A stretch of 64,000 nucleotides of DNA from Catenulispora yoronensis. Its GTDB lineage: Bacteria > Actinomycetota > Actinomycetes > Streptomycetales > Catenulisporaceae. Position numbers and translations under genes: made by a program. The stretch spans positions 43,521 to 107,520 of the forward strand of contig NZ_BAAAQN010000046.1 in NCBI RefSeq assembly GCF_039531695.1. Direction: 5' to 3'. Under the pieces are notes generated by a model that was not told where the DNA came from, ran no database searches, and saw only the letters and a program-made list of their open reading frames with translations. This document shows, in pieces, positions 15,032 through 22,614 of this stretch. Within the stretch, counting starts at the first letter, position 1. Each line of letters starts with the position of its first letter.

Positions 15032-15237
15032 ACACACCGACACTGACCGATGACCACAAAACCACAAGTAGTGAAGTGGGCAAACCCACTAAACCGCTAG
15101 TGGTCAAGTACACCACCCATCTGCCACCAGCGTGGATCAAGTGGGTGAAGCGTGAGGCTGTAGAACGCGACATGAAGGACTACGAGGTTATGCAGCTCGC
15201 TCTCGACACCTTCCGCCGAAGCCAACAGGCCGCTTGA
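15028..15237 (+). CDS. Small ribbon-helix-helix-like protein
   Basis: A 69-residue protein whose C-terminal half (LVVKYTTHLPPAWIKWVKRE followed by an alpha-helical AVERDMKDYEVMQLALDTFRR) fits a ribbon-helix-helix dimer. It is translationally coupled to the preceding gene (ATGA). It may bind the neighbouring repeats and regulate the divergent partition operon; this is inference from position. Confidence 0.55.
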   Translation: MNTPTLTDDHKTTSSEVGKPTKPLVVKYTTHLPPAWIKWVKREAVERDMKDYEVMQLALDTFRRSQQAA

Positions 15238-15270
15238 TTATCTTCTCCAAGAGCGCATAATAGAAGCGGC

Positions 15271-15465
15271 ATGAGCGAAGACCAATTCACGCGACTATTT
15301 AAATACATGCAGGAGCGTTTCGATAAGATCGACTCAGAGCTAGAGACTAAGGCAACCACTGAACAGGTCGACAAGATCTATCAGACACTCGATGGCATAA
15401 CCGACCGACTTAATACCCAGGAATCCGAGATGGCAGCTCTTTTGGTACAAGACCGAGAGGCTTGA
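15271..15465 (+). CDS. Small coiled-coil protein
   Basis: A 64-residue protein (MSEDQFTRLFKYMQERFDKI at the start) whose whole length forms a heptad-type amphipathic helix. A CATAAT box ends ten bases before the ATG and there is no ribosome site, so translation is probably leaderless. Function unknown. Confidence 0.5.
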   Translation: MSEDQFTRLFKYMQERFDKIDSELETKATTEQVDKIYQTLDGITDRLNTQESEMAALLVQDREA

Positions 15466-15506
15466 ACAGAAAGCCGCCTAGTGCAGCCGATGCCGGCCAC
15501 CGCAAT

Positions 15507-15917
15507 CTAAAGATCAACGAGATGCCGTTTGAACGTGTCCTTCAAGGACGCGACAACGGCTTCTTTGTTTTTCCGATCACTATTGGCCACATCGCAGGCC
15601 AGGTCGTACAGCTCGTCCGGGTGCATATCGAGCCACCGGCCGTTCTTCTGGGCGAGGAGCTGAGATAAGACCAGTGCCATTCGCTTGTTGCCGTTGGCGA
15701 ACGGGTGGTTCTTAATTACGAGGTAGAACAGGACAGCAGCTCGGTGAGCAAGCGTCCAATAGACGTAGCGACCATTGAAGTGAGTGAAGGGCTGGTCTAG
15801 GCAGCTCTCAAGCCGTCCAGGAGTGCGCACATCGAAGTCCATGGGTTCGTCGTAGTCGAGGAGGTCTTTGAGCCTTAGAGCTGCATACCGAGCCTCAGCT
15901 ACAGTGACCTGTTTCAT
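15507..15917 (-). CDS. doc: Doc/Fic-family toxin
   Basis: A 136-residue death-on-curing protein. The Fic core motif is complete as HPFANGNKR (His71 to Arg79), preceded by AHRAAVLFYLVIKN. Doc toxins phosphorylate elongation factor Tu with ATP and stop translation; other Fic proteins transfer AMP. Its ATG overlaps the stop of the 40-residue antitoxin gene. It probably stabilises the element. Length is normal for Doc, and no inhibitory Fic helix is seen in the toxin itself. Confidence 0.88.
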   Translation of the reverse strand: MKQVTVAEARYAALRLKDLLDYDEPMDFDVRTPGRLESCLDQPFTHFNGRYVYWTLAHRAAVLFYLVIKNHPFANGNKRMALVLSQLLAQKNGRWLDMHPDELYDLACDVANSDRKNKEAVVASLKDTFKRHLVDL

Positions 15918-16036
15918 GTAAGAGCGAGGCGCAAGAGTGTCTTGCGATACCGCTTAACCGTCCGCTTCACAGCACGATCAATCTCAGCCTTTTGCTGAGG
16001 TGTGAGCGTATCGATAGTAGAGGCGTTGTGTTGCAT
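15914..16036 (-). CDS. Antitoxin of the Doc module, 40 residues
   Basis: The frame opens at ATG 16036 and stops in the ATGA overlap with doc. It encodes a single highly charged helix: it begins MQHNASTIDTLTPQQKAEID and continues RAVKRTVKRYRKTLLRLALT. Coupled upstream position and size identify it as the cognate antitoxin; no Phd fold is present, so it is a different antitoxin type. A TATAAT box ends seven bases before the ATG, so the message should start at or very near the ATG. The spacer repeat AAGG-n5-CCTT could be its autoregulatory site. Confidence 0.7.
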   Translation of the reverse strand: MQHNASTIDTLTPQQKAEIDRAVKRTVKRYRKTLLRLALT

Positions 16037-16091
16037 AGTCTTGATTATAAATTAAGGTATTGCCTTTTACTAGAGTAAACACTTAAAGTCG

Positions 16092-16120
16092 TTGCAAATT
16101 CCACGCCGCCAATCTATACT
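16092..16120 (+). promoter_or_regulatory. Strong housekeeping-type promoter of the small RNA
   Basis: TTGCAA (16092-16097), a 17-bp spacer and TATACT (16115-16120). The start of transcription would be near 16127, eight bases before the terminal stem of the RNA. Confidence 0.75.
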
Positions 16121-16126
16121 AGAGGT

Positions 16127-16304
16127 ACGTCATTACTCGTTCTTCAAAGCCAATCGGACGGGTGGTGGCCATCGGTTATGGGGGTATCGTTCAGATCCAA
16201 AGCAAAAACCACAGAAAAGTATTGCACTTTCTGTAGGCTTAGTTTATTATGGTAGTAGCTTTGAAGAACGAGTGATTAAGCCCCCATGCGGGGCTTTTTC
16301 TTTT
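16127..16304 (+). ncRNA. Structured small RNA of about 177 nt, unknown class
   Basis: The ends pair in a perfect 16-bp stem: ACTCGTTCTTCAAAGC (16135-16150) with GCTTTGAAGAACGAGT (16258-16273). Inside are at least two more helices: GTGGT with ACCAC enclosing CCAT/ATGG, and CAGAAAAGT with ACTTTCTG. An intrinsic terminator follows directly. A near-consensus promoter lies upstream and no convincing reading frame is present. Size and closed-end shape recall 6S-like RNAs, but I cannot assign a family. It may also act as the leader of the gene at 16409, acting by attenuation. Confidence 0.7.
16278..16304 (+). terminator. Terminator of the small RNA
   Basis: AAGCCCC-CATGC-GGGGCTT is followed by a T-rich run, a textbook intrinsic terminator. 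Confidence 0.88.
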
Positions 16305-16408
16305 GTCTTCGCATCCTGGTTGAACCGAGCCTGAACAACTAACTTATTCAACCCCGCGAGGTGGGGTAGCTTTGTGCTGCCTGAAAGCGGGAGAGGGGAA
16401 ACACCAAC

Positions 16409-16984
16409 ATGCAAACCATAGGAGCAGCCATTACCGCCCGCGAAGCCTTCTATAGAAATAAGGCAAGCGAAAGCTCTTCCAGTACTTCTATAGAAGAAAC
16501 GTCAGCCCATAGGGGGGAGTCAGGTAAGGCAGTAGCCACCGTGGGGGAGATCCCGGAGGCGATTGACGTCCTCATCGACAACAAGATGTTCCGCAACAAG
16601 TTCAAGGCGCTCATCCGCAAGGGCCACCTTCGAGACCTGCTCGACCTAGCTGAGGTTGCGCAGGGCAAGGACACGCCGAGCCACTGGTTCGCCCGCGCCA
16701 CCAGAACGACACCAGTACCGGGGAAAGAAGGCAAACCAACCCACTGGGAGCGCTCGCTTAAGTTCTTGGCCAAGCTCCGCCAGGTGCGCCGCATCGCCCA
16801 CGAGATTGGGAGCCGCATCAAGGTGCCCGCCGACAGCATGAACGCCGTGTTCAAGGCTGCATGGCGCCACCAGCAAGGAGCCGTGCGCTTTGCCGTGACG
16901 GCAGCTGAAGTAGGGAAGAGACATCCCTTCGGACTGTTCTGCAAGCTCGCCATACCGCGCCAAGCCGACACCTCCGCCGCGTAG
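16409..16984 (+). CDS. Unknown 191-residue basic protein downstream of the small RNA
   Basis: No family recognised. The N-terminal 50 residues are Ser/Glu-rich and probably disordered. The remainder is helical and basic (NKMFRNKFKALIRKGHLRDLLDLAEVAQ and FLAKLRQVRRIAHEIGSRIKV). A hairpin ACCCCGC-GAG-GTGGGGT at about 16350 and a GGAGAGGGG ribosome site precede the ATG. Position after a structured RNA and near the partition genes makes a replication role conceivable, but nothing in the sequence proves it. Confidence 0.6.
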   Translation: MQTIGAAITAREAFYRNKASESSSSTSIEETSAHRGESGKAVATVGEIPEAIDVLIDNKMFRNKFKALIRKGHLRDLLDLAEVAQGKDTPSHWFARATRTTPVPGKEGKPTHWERSLKFLAKLRQVRRIAHEIGSRIKVPADSMNAVFKAAWRHQQGAVRFAVTAAEVGKRHPFGLFCKLAIPRQADTSAA

Positions 16985-17169
16985 TGTCCTGTGAGCTTAT
17001 GAGAGCGACTGTGGGGCGTTGAATCGCTCGGTGTGACGTTTGGATGCGTCTCGACCCGGAACCCACCCTTATAAGCCGCCTGAACGCCGCAAAGATCGAG
17101 CAGTCCTGCTACCCACCGCGGTGGGGCATGAACCGGCCGATCAACTCGCCGCCGGCCACGTCCTGTAGG
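16985..17169. other. Spacer with short palindrome
   Basis: No gene is visible. The 14-bp perfect palindrome CCCACCGCGGTGGG (17112-17125) lies between convergent genes and may serve as a terminator stem. Confidence 0.4.
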
Positions 17170-17664
17170 TCAGGTCTGTTCAATGTGCTCCGCGACCACG
17201 CCTTGATCAGCCTTCTTCAGTTTCACATACTCCTTCCAGAAGGATTCGAGTTCATCGTGGGCCTTCTCTAAGAACTGAAACTCTTCCATGCGCTTCTGAT
17301 CATCGTTCCAGCCAGCTCGGAGCGTAGAACCCTTTTTATGCGCAAAATCGTTGCGTAGTTTGTTGAGTTTTTCAGCAAGCCTGTGAGGGAATTTCGGATG
17401 CGCCTTGTGAACAAGCTTCAGTTTACTGAAGAACGAGAGTTCGTCAAGAACAGTAGCGCCTGACTCGTATTCGATATAGCCATTGAAGAAGTCGATCAGC
17501 AGCAACAGTTCCAAGCTTCGCTCGTAACTTGCGTGAATTTGAAAGATGTACTTCCTTAGCTCATTTAGTAGAGGCGGTAGATAGTCTTCAGGGTCGGCAT
17601 CATTGAGTTCGTCAAACTTACGTTTGATTCTCTCAACCTCGCTGACAATTTCCTCTATCTTCAT
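17170..17664 (-). CDS. HEPN-like protein with RNDFAH motif
   Basis: A 164-residue all-helical protein. KLNKLRNDFAHKKG contains the Arg-Asn-x3-His signature (Arg104, His109) of HEPN ribonuclease and toxin domains. HEPN proteins usually cut RNA in defence or toxin systems, often with a partner nucleotidyltransferase, which is not seen here. The start at 17664 is preferred; a TATAAAT box ends nine bases before it, so leaderless expression is possible. A longer form from 17694 is less likely. Confidence 0.6.
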   Translation of the reverse strand: MKIEEIVSEVERIKRKFDELNDADPEDYLPPLLNELRKYIFQIHASYERSLELLLLIDFFNGYIEYESGATVLDELSFFSKLKLVHKAHPKFPHRLAEKLNKLRNDFAHKKGSTLRAGWNDDQKRMEEFQFLEKAHDELESFWKEYVKLKKADQGVVAEHIEQT

Positions 17665-17715
17665 GATGGCTCTATTTATACACGCTGGCTCCAATAGGTC
17701 AATCGGCGGCCATGT

Positions 17716-18393
17716 TCAAAGCTGCATCAGTTGCGGGATCAGTTCGCCCAGGAGAAACACTCGTACCATCTCTCGTTGCTCCTCGGGCAGTGCCCGGATG
17801 ATCCGCTCGATCTCTCGCTTACGAGCCTCGCGCTTCACGACAAACACCACGAACGGAAAGAAGTCCTCTTCACTACGATGGTAGACACGCCAGTATCCCG
17901 CGACTTTCTCGCGGAGGCGTATAGGCGCTTCAGTGCCAAGGTCAATCTCTAGGAAGTAGCTACTACTGCGCCTCTGCGCCGGATAGTCCACGGCTGCCAG
18001 TAGGTCAGCTCGTATAGGTGGCAGGGAACGTTCTACCTCCCACTTGCGCACCGTGAGAACGCCCGTCTTTTCGGCGCGGCGTAGCTCAAGGTAGGTGTCG
18101 GCAATCATGAGGGCGTGGTCATTTACTGCGGTCGATTGCCTGCCCTCGACGCCGAGGAGCGTTCGGCCCAACCTGCCGAGCTTGTAGACGTAGGGTGAGT
18201 TCCCCCCGCTTTCACCGGCCGTGCGCCTGCCGACACGATAGAGGTAGCTGTCACGCGTCAGGCGCCCTAGAACCTTGTTCGTCACAGTGCGCGAGACGTC
18301 AGCAAAAAGCAGCTCGGCGAGGTGCGTCGAGGCGAGCTGTGTGAAGCTATATGTCAGCTTCAAAACATCCAAATCTCTATGCGATAGTTCCAT
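17716..18393 (-). CDS. Replication-relaxation family (Replic_Relax) protein
   Basis: A 225-residue protein with the winged-helix pattern DLDVLKLTYSFTQLASTHLAELLF, SRTVTNKVLGRLTRDSYLYRV, then PYVYKLGRLGRTLL and HALMIADTYLELRR, as in Replic_Relax proteins of actinobacterial plasmids and integrative elements. Family members are linked to plasmid copy control and transfer. Start ATG at 18393 has AGGGGGA upstream. It sits next to the VirD4-like ATPase operon, as usual for such elements. Confidence 0.78.
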   Translation of the reverse strand: MELSHRDLDVLKLTYSFTQLASTHLAELLFADVSRTVTNKVLGRLTRDSYLYRVGRRTAGESGGNSPYVYKLGRLGRTLLGVEGRQSTAVNDHALMIADTYLELRRAEKTGVLTVRKWEVERSLPPIRADLLAAVDYPAQRRSSSYFLEIDLGTEAPIRLREKVAGYWRVYHRSEEDFFPFVVFVVKREARKREIERIIRALPEEQREMVRVFLLGELIPQLMQL

Positions 18394-18508
18394 GTCGTGT
18401 CCCCCTCGTGTGATACGTGCTGATAGGTGCAGGCGTCGCCGCAGGTCAGCTGGCCTGCCGGGGTGGTCGTACGGCAACGGCTGAACAGCGGCTGTGCAAC
18501 GGGGTTGG

Positions 18509-18751
18509 TTACCCGGCAGCGGCCTCGATGCGAGCCCGCCAGTCTTCAGCCGAGCGGGCAGCGCTATCGAGATGATGCTTTATGAACGACGCCTCTTGTT
18601 GCGTGGTGGCCTCGATCATCGCTTCTTGCATCGGATCGAGGTCACTAAAGCTTCCAGCGCTGCGCTCGATGTCCCGAAGCGCGTCGGTCAGATACGTGCA
18701 GCTCCGTTGCAAGTAGGCCAACTCGGCGAGGAGCCCTTGAATGCTTCGCAT
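18509..18751 (-). CDS. Small helical protein coupled to the VirD4-like ATPase
   Basis: An 80-residue protein, predicted all-helical (SIQGLLAELAYLQRSCTYLT, then EATTQQEASFIKHHLDSAARSAEDWRARIE). Its ATG shares one base with the ATPase stop (TGATG), so the two are translated in sequence. It may be an accessory of the transfer ATPase; family unknown. Confidence 0.6.
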   Translation of the reverse strand: MRSIQGLLAELAYLQRSCTYLTDALRDIERSAGSFSDLDPMQEAMIEATTQQEASFIKHHLDSAARSAEDWRARIEAAAG

Positions 18752-21048
18752 CAGGCATCCCAGACCTTCCCGCCGAATGGACGGTTCTTCTTGGGCTTGG
18801 TCGGCTGCACTCGGGTGCCGCGTCGCTCGGCGATTTCGCGTTCAACTTCGGCAACCGGCCTCGCGTAGTGACTTCTTGAAAGTTGCCGTACCTTGTCGGT
18901 GAATCCGGTTGGTTCACGTGGCGGCAACGTCACCCCTGTTACTGGTGAACTGACACCCTCGCTCGTGGCAAGACGCATGATGACTTCAAACTGTCGCTGG
19001 TTCATGAAGTCCTCTTCTGTCACGCTCTTACCGAACTGCCTCGCGAAGTCCCGGGCGTCCTCGACCGAGGTTTGGAAGACCACTGTCGAACGTGCGTTGC
19101 TTGCCGTGGCGTCCTGGAGTTCCCGAGAAAGCTGGCTGCGGTGCTGATGTGCCACTGTCATAGCGAGGCCCTTGCTCCGTGCCTGAGCGAACAGTTCTTC
19201 CGGCGCAATCGGTAGGTTGATAACGTCCTGGAACTCATCGACGTAGCTCATGGTTGGGTTCTGCGGATCGGCCGCACCGGCCTGCACGGCGCTCCAGACA
19301 GAGTTAAGAACCAGGCTGCTAAATAGCCCAGCCGTATCCTTTCCCTCCGTCTCGCGCCCAGTGTTGACGAGCAGAATCTTCCGACCCTGGATGATGTCGC
19401 GGAGGTTCACCGTGCTGTTGCTCTGCCCGATGATGTTCCGTATCGAGCGACGGTTGTTGAGCTGCCAAATGCGGTCAGAGATCGGCTTGAAGTAGAGGTC
19501 ACGCTGCGCCCTGGGAAGGTTGGTGATTTCCTGCCACCAACCGGCAAGCTCCTCGATGTGTGAAACGCCTCGGATCAGACGGTCGGCAAAATCCTCTTGG
19601 TCGGCCCTCGGCACGCTAAGCGGCCCGATGTCGGCGAACGTCATGGGCCGGTCGGCACCCTCGCTCATGAGGAGCGTCAGAATCAGGTGGTAGAACCCCT
19701 GACGTACACGCACCCCTCGGGCGTCCTGCGGATACAGGTGGTCGAAGAGCCGTTGAATATCCGCAGCGACCATGTAGGGGTTGCCCTGCAAGATGTTGAA
19801 GCCGACCGGGTAGTCCGTATCGGTCACATCCAGCAGTACGACGTCTTGAAGGCGGCGTTCAGGCACTCGGTCGAGTGCGGCTTTGAACAGATCGCCCTTA
19901 CCTTCGATGAGGATGACCCCGCGGCCGGCCTCCATGTCCTGAGTAATCAAGTTGCTCAGTAGCGCCGTCTTACCCGACCCCGTTGGCCCGACCACTTGAA
20001 GGTGCTTCGCCGACTCCACTGGATCGAGGGCAAGCAACCGTTCGTCGCCGGGGAAGTTAGACCGCGCGATTACTCGACCCGTCCTCGGAATCGCTCCGGT
20101 CGCGGCCAAGTGGCGCGTCCTGCTACGGGGAAGGCCAGCGATGTACGGCGCACCGAGTGGCCAAGAAATCAGGGCCATCAACTCAGATGCCGACAGCTTG
20201 GCGGGATACACCGCCAGTGGGCTTGCCTGCTTGATGCGCTCCATCAAACGCTTCTCAGGTGTGAGCCGTCGCTTGAAGCCGTTATGAGAACCGGCACTGC
20301 TTGCGAGGCTGTGACGGAGCCTGGCAAGGAGCGTATCCGCGCGCCTGGAGCTGGTGGCTTGTGCTGCCACTCGTAGTACCCCGAGGAAGTTTGGTTCACC
20401 GAGCTTGGCGCGGCGGTCGGCCACCTCGTCCTTACCGGCCTCCAAGCCCGAGCCGATGAGCCCCCCGATCACACTGAAACGGTCGCTTCTAACCGGCTTG
20501 CTCGTGGTGGGTAGATGCTCCTTGACGGCAGGCGCCACAACCCACTGAAGAAGGAGCGCTTCATTCGGCCCGAGCCCCTGCATACTCGTGAGGAGGCTCG
20601 TAGAAAGAGAGCTAGCACTCGGGATGCTCAAGGTACGACTTGGGTTGGTGTGACCAAGCTCCACCGCGGCCGTCCACTGGTGGGGCAGTTCTTCGGTCTC
20701 GGGTGTCACCGTTAGACCGGGGATGAGCGAACGTAGTTGTGGAACCACGAAGTCAACGTGAGCACGCGGGATGTGGAGCCGGTGCATGATGCCGCGATCC
20801 GTCGCCCAGACCTCGAACGCCATCGAAGGCAGGTTGAACAAATGGCTAGCGCCGCTGCGCCTTGTGCCGCTTATCGCGCGGAGCCACGTCAGCACATGGT
20901 CAGGGTCGAGGTTGCTAGGGAAGGTCAGGCGAAAGGTGAGCCGATCACCGGGTGAAGTAGCCATGTTCTTGAGTCCCATCAAGCCAGCGCTGGAGAGCAG
21001 CGCCATAGCAACAAAGCTGGCGAGGTAAAACGTTGGACTCATGCTCAT
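18751..21048 (-). CDS. VirD4/TraD-like conjugative transfer ATPase
   Basis: A 765-residue protein of the actinobacterial type IV secretion ATPase family. An N-terminal membrane segment is followed by a long adaptor region (MATSPGDRLTFRLTFPSNLD is typical). The Walker A GPTGSGKT is at residues 354-361, and GRGVILIEGKGDLFKAALDR comes next. The Walker B region is YVDEFQDVINLP and the C-terminal signature is ARSKGLAMTVAHQHRSQLSRELQDATASNARSTVVFQ. It should couple DNA processing to transfer at the membrane. A small helical gene is coupled downstream. Confidence 0.88.
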   Translation of the reverse strand: MSMSPTFYLASFVAMALLSSAGLMGLKNMATSPGDRLTFRLTFPSNLDPDHVLTWLRAISGTRRSGASHLFNLPSMAFEVWATDRGIMHRLHIPRAHVDFVVPQLRSLIPGLTVTPETEELPHQWTAAVELGHTNPSRTLSIPSASSLSTSLLTSMQGLGPNEALLLQWVVAPAVKEHLPTTSKPVRSDRFSVIGGLIGSGLEAGKDEVADRRAKLGEPNFLGVLRVAAQATSSRRADTLLARLRHSLASSAGSHNGFKRRLTPEKRLMERIKQASPLAVYPAKLSASELMALISWPLGAPYIAGLPRSRTRHLAATGAIPRTGRVIARSNFPGDERLLALDPVESAKHLQVVGPTGSGKTALLSNLITQDMEAGRGVILIEGKGDLFKAALDRVPERRLQDVVLLDVTDTDYPVGFNILQGNPYMVAADIQRLFDHLYPQDARGVRVRQGFYHLILTLLMSEGADRPMTFADIGPLSVPRADQEDFADRLIRGVSHIEELAGWWQEITNLPRAQRDLYFKPISDRIWQLNNRRSIRNIIGQSNSTVNLRDIIQGRKILLVNTGRETEGKDTAGLFSSLVLNSVWSAVQAGAADPQNPTMSYVDEFQDVINLPIAPEELFAQARSKGLAMTVAHQHRSQLSRELQDATASNARSTVVFQTSVEDARDFARQFGKSVTEEDFMNQRQFEVIMRLATSEGVSSPVTGVTLPPREPTGFTDKVRQLSRSHYARPVAEVEREIAERRGTRVQPTKPKKNRPFGGKVWDA

Positions 21049-21089
21049 TCTATTTTCTCATATGAACATGAGTATGAGGTGTGTAGTTT

Positions 21090-21248
21090 TTACCACCGCG
21101 TCATGCGGTGGTAGATGAACCCGAGCACCAGCACCACGACGAACGAGCTGACGAGATACGGCACCAAGGGCGCAACGGCGATCCACAGCACATGAATCGT
21201 CACGGCTGCAAGCAGCAGGGTTGCGAGAATGGATCGTGCCTTCCTCAT
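21090..21248 (-). CDS. 52-residue membrane protein
   Basis: Two closely spaced hydrophobic segments (ILATLLLAAVTIHVLWIAVA and LVSSFVVVLVLGFIYH). The ATG at 21248 is preceded by an excellent GGAGGTGA site. First of a run of small membrane genes upstream of the transfer ATPase; likely an accessory of the transfer apparatus. Confidence 0.65.
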   Translation of the reverse strand: MRKARSILATLLLAAVTIHVLWIAVAPLVPYLVSSFVVVLVLGFIYHRMTRW

Positions 21249-21339
21249 GACGATCACCTCCATACTTGTTCCGGCTGACCAGCCGCGCATGGACTGGTCG
21301 CTAGGAGCCGACAACCTCGACCAGGCGCCGGCTGCGAGT

Positions 21340-21373
21340 TGGAAGGGGACGCACTTCCCGGCGTCCCCTTCCA
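21340..21373. terminator. Strong hairpin between small membrane genes
   Basis: TGGAAGGGGACGC pairs perfectly with GCGTCCCCTTCCA (13-bp stem, 8-nt loop). No T run, so attenuation or RNA processing is as likely as termination. Confidence 0.5.
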
Positions 21374-21507
21374 GGTAGGCCGAGGTGACTTCGGCCCTGT
21401 GTACGGCTGCATTCCTCGACGGTTCTTCGCCGACTGCGGGAGTCCGTAGAACTCCCGCTTCTCCGGCTCGGCCGGCGGCGACCTCTGGACGTCGTGACCA
21501 AGCGCGT

Positions 21508-21729
21508 TCAGCGACGCCGGTAGTTCTGCCGCTCTACTGCCATCCGCCCAAGCACTTCGTTCATGACCTCGTTGTCGTGAACGCTGTTGCGGGTGTACGT
21601 CTCGATCAGCCGCGCTCGGCGTCGGTGCTCCGCGCCACCGGCACCACCGCGCCGGTAGAACACGTACGCCGCGACGCTGACCGGCGTCCCGAAGATGACG
21701 AGCAGTTCCAGAAAGCCCAACCACGCCAT
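21508..21729 (-). CDS. 73-residue membrane protein
   Basis: One hydrophobic helix near the N terminus (AWLGFLELLVIFGTPVSVAAYVFY), then a basic cytoplasmic tail. ATG at 21729 is eight bases after AAGGAG; the in-frame GTG at 21738 is too close to that site. Part of the transfer-accessory run. Confidence 0.6.
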   Translation of the reverse strand: MAWLGFLELLVIFGTPVSVAAYVFYRRGGAGGAEHRRRARLIETYTRNSVHDNEVMNEVLGRMAVERQNYRRR

Positions 21730-21854
21730 GACACTCACTCCTTAGATGTCCGTGACCAACCGCGCTCCGCGGTGGTCGCGTGATTCCGGCGACCTAGACC
21801 AGTCGCCGGCGGGGAACAAGGAGGGGGCGTTTCACTGACCCCGCCCCATCCGAC

Positions 21855-22100
21855 TTAGCGGGACGACTCACGCCGCGCCCTCCGGGCAGTCGCCCGGAGC
21901 TGCTTCACGGCCTGGCGCTTCCGGTGGCGCTGGAGCTGGGTGGCCTCGATCTCATCCCAGAACCCGAGTGGGCGTTGTCCGCTCCGGCCTCGCCGCTTGC
22001 GCCCGTCCAGGAAGAACCCGATGACCACGCTGCCGACCGGCCACGCCAGGACGACAGCACCCAGAGCCAGCGCCCCGAGCAGGTCGCTAGCGCTCACCAT
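21855..22100 (-). CDS. 81-residue membrane protein with basic tail
   Basis: Hydrophobic segment LLGALALGAVVLAWPVGSVVIGFFL, followed by a highly basic cytoplasmic region (RKRRGRSGQRP and a C-terminal RATARRARRESSR). It overlaps the upstream gene by 7 bp. Function unknown; probably an accessory of the transfer complex. Confidence 0.6.
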   Translation of the reverse strand: MVSASDLLGALALGAVVLAWPVGSVVIGFFLDGRKRRGRSGQRPLGFWDEIEATQLQRHRKRQAVKQLRATARRARRESSR

Positions 22101-22435
22101 CGCCCCCGGCCACGGCCGAAGTCCCGGATGTCCCGAGCCGTGGTGCGCGCAAATTCCTGAACGATGGGGATCAACAGAGAGGCGACGTAGGCGTCTTCGC
22201 CCGCCAGTTCACGGGCGAGCTGCGCAATGTCGGTCACGTCCTCCATGCCGGACTCGGTCAAGCGCTTGCGCACGATGGCCTTGACCTCTTCTTGCTTACC
22301 GGCGCTCACGAGCTGGAACAGCTCGATGTCGGCCTGTTCTACGGCGCGCTTCTGGCGACGGCTCGGCCTGGCGACTTCACCGCGTCGCCTGGCCTGCTGC
22401 ATCCCTCCGCCGAACAGTTCAAGTTCGCTGCCCAT
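22094..22435 (-). CDS. 113-residue helical cytoplasmic protein
   Basis: A helical protein (QADIELFQLVSAGKQEEVKA, RKRLTESGMEDVTDIAQLARELAGEDAYVASLLIP) ending in a basic RDFGRGRGRW. Start ATG at 22435 with GAGGAGA upstream. First gene of the leftward small-gene run. No family recognised. Confidence 0.6.
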   Translation of the reverse strand: MGSELELFGGGMQQARRRGEVARPSRRQKRAVEQADIELFQLVSAGKQEEVKAIVRKRLTESGMEDVTDIAQLARELAGEDAYVASLLIPIVQEFARTTARDIRDFGRGRGRW

Positions 22436-22521
22436 GGCCCTGGTCTCCTCGTTCTTCCCAGACGCGGGGCTCGGTGCCTCGCGTTATGAGGAGGCTCGGC
22501 CACAGGGCGGCGGACAGTACA

Positions 22522-22561
22522 GGACAGCAGGGCCGACACTTTAAACTGTCACCTGCTGTCC
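22522..22561. promoter_or_regulatory. Nested palindromes between divergent transfer genes
   Basis: GGACAGCAGG (22522-22531) and CCTGCTGTCC (22552-22561) flank the inner palindrome GACA-cTTTAAAc-TGTC. The site lies between divergent starts at 22435 and 22615 and is a good candidate for the main transfer-control operator. Confidence 0.55.
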
Positions 22562-22614
22562 GGTGCCGTCGGATGCACTAACCAGCACCGATGCGACCTT
22601 CCGGAGAGTGCTAC

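Noticed and set aside
16127..16304. Retron or group II intron RNA
   Set aside because: No reverse transcriptase is encoded nearby and no intron domain V/VI hairpin is visible.
16092..16334. 80-codon rightward frame over the small RNA
   Set aside because: It begins within the promoter, has no ribosome site and runs through both stems and the terminator; the RNA signals explain the sequence better.
18893..20955. Several rightward frames across the transfer ATPase
   Set aside because: They are shadows of the well-conserved leftward VirD4-like gene.
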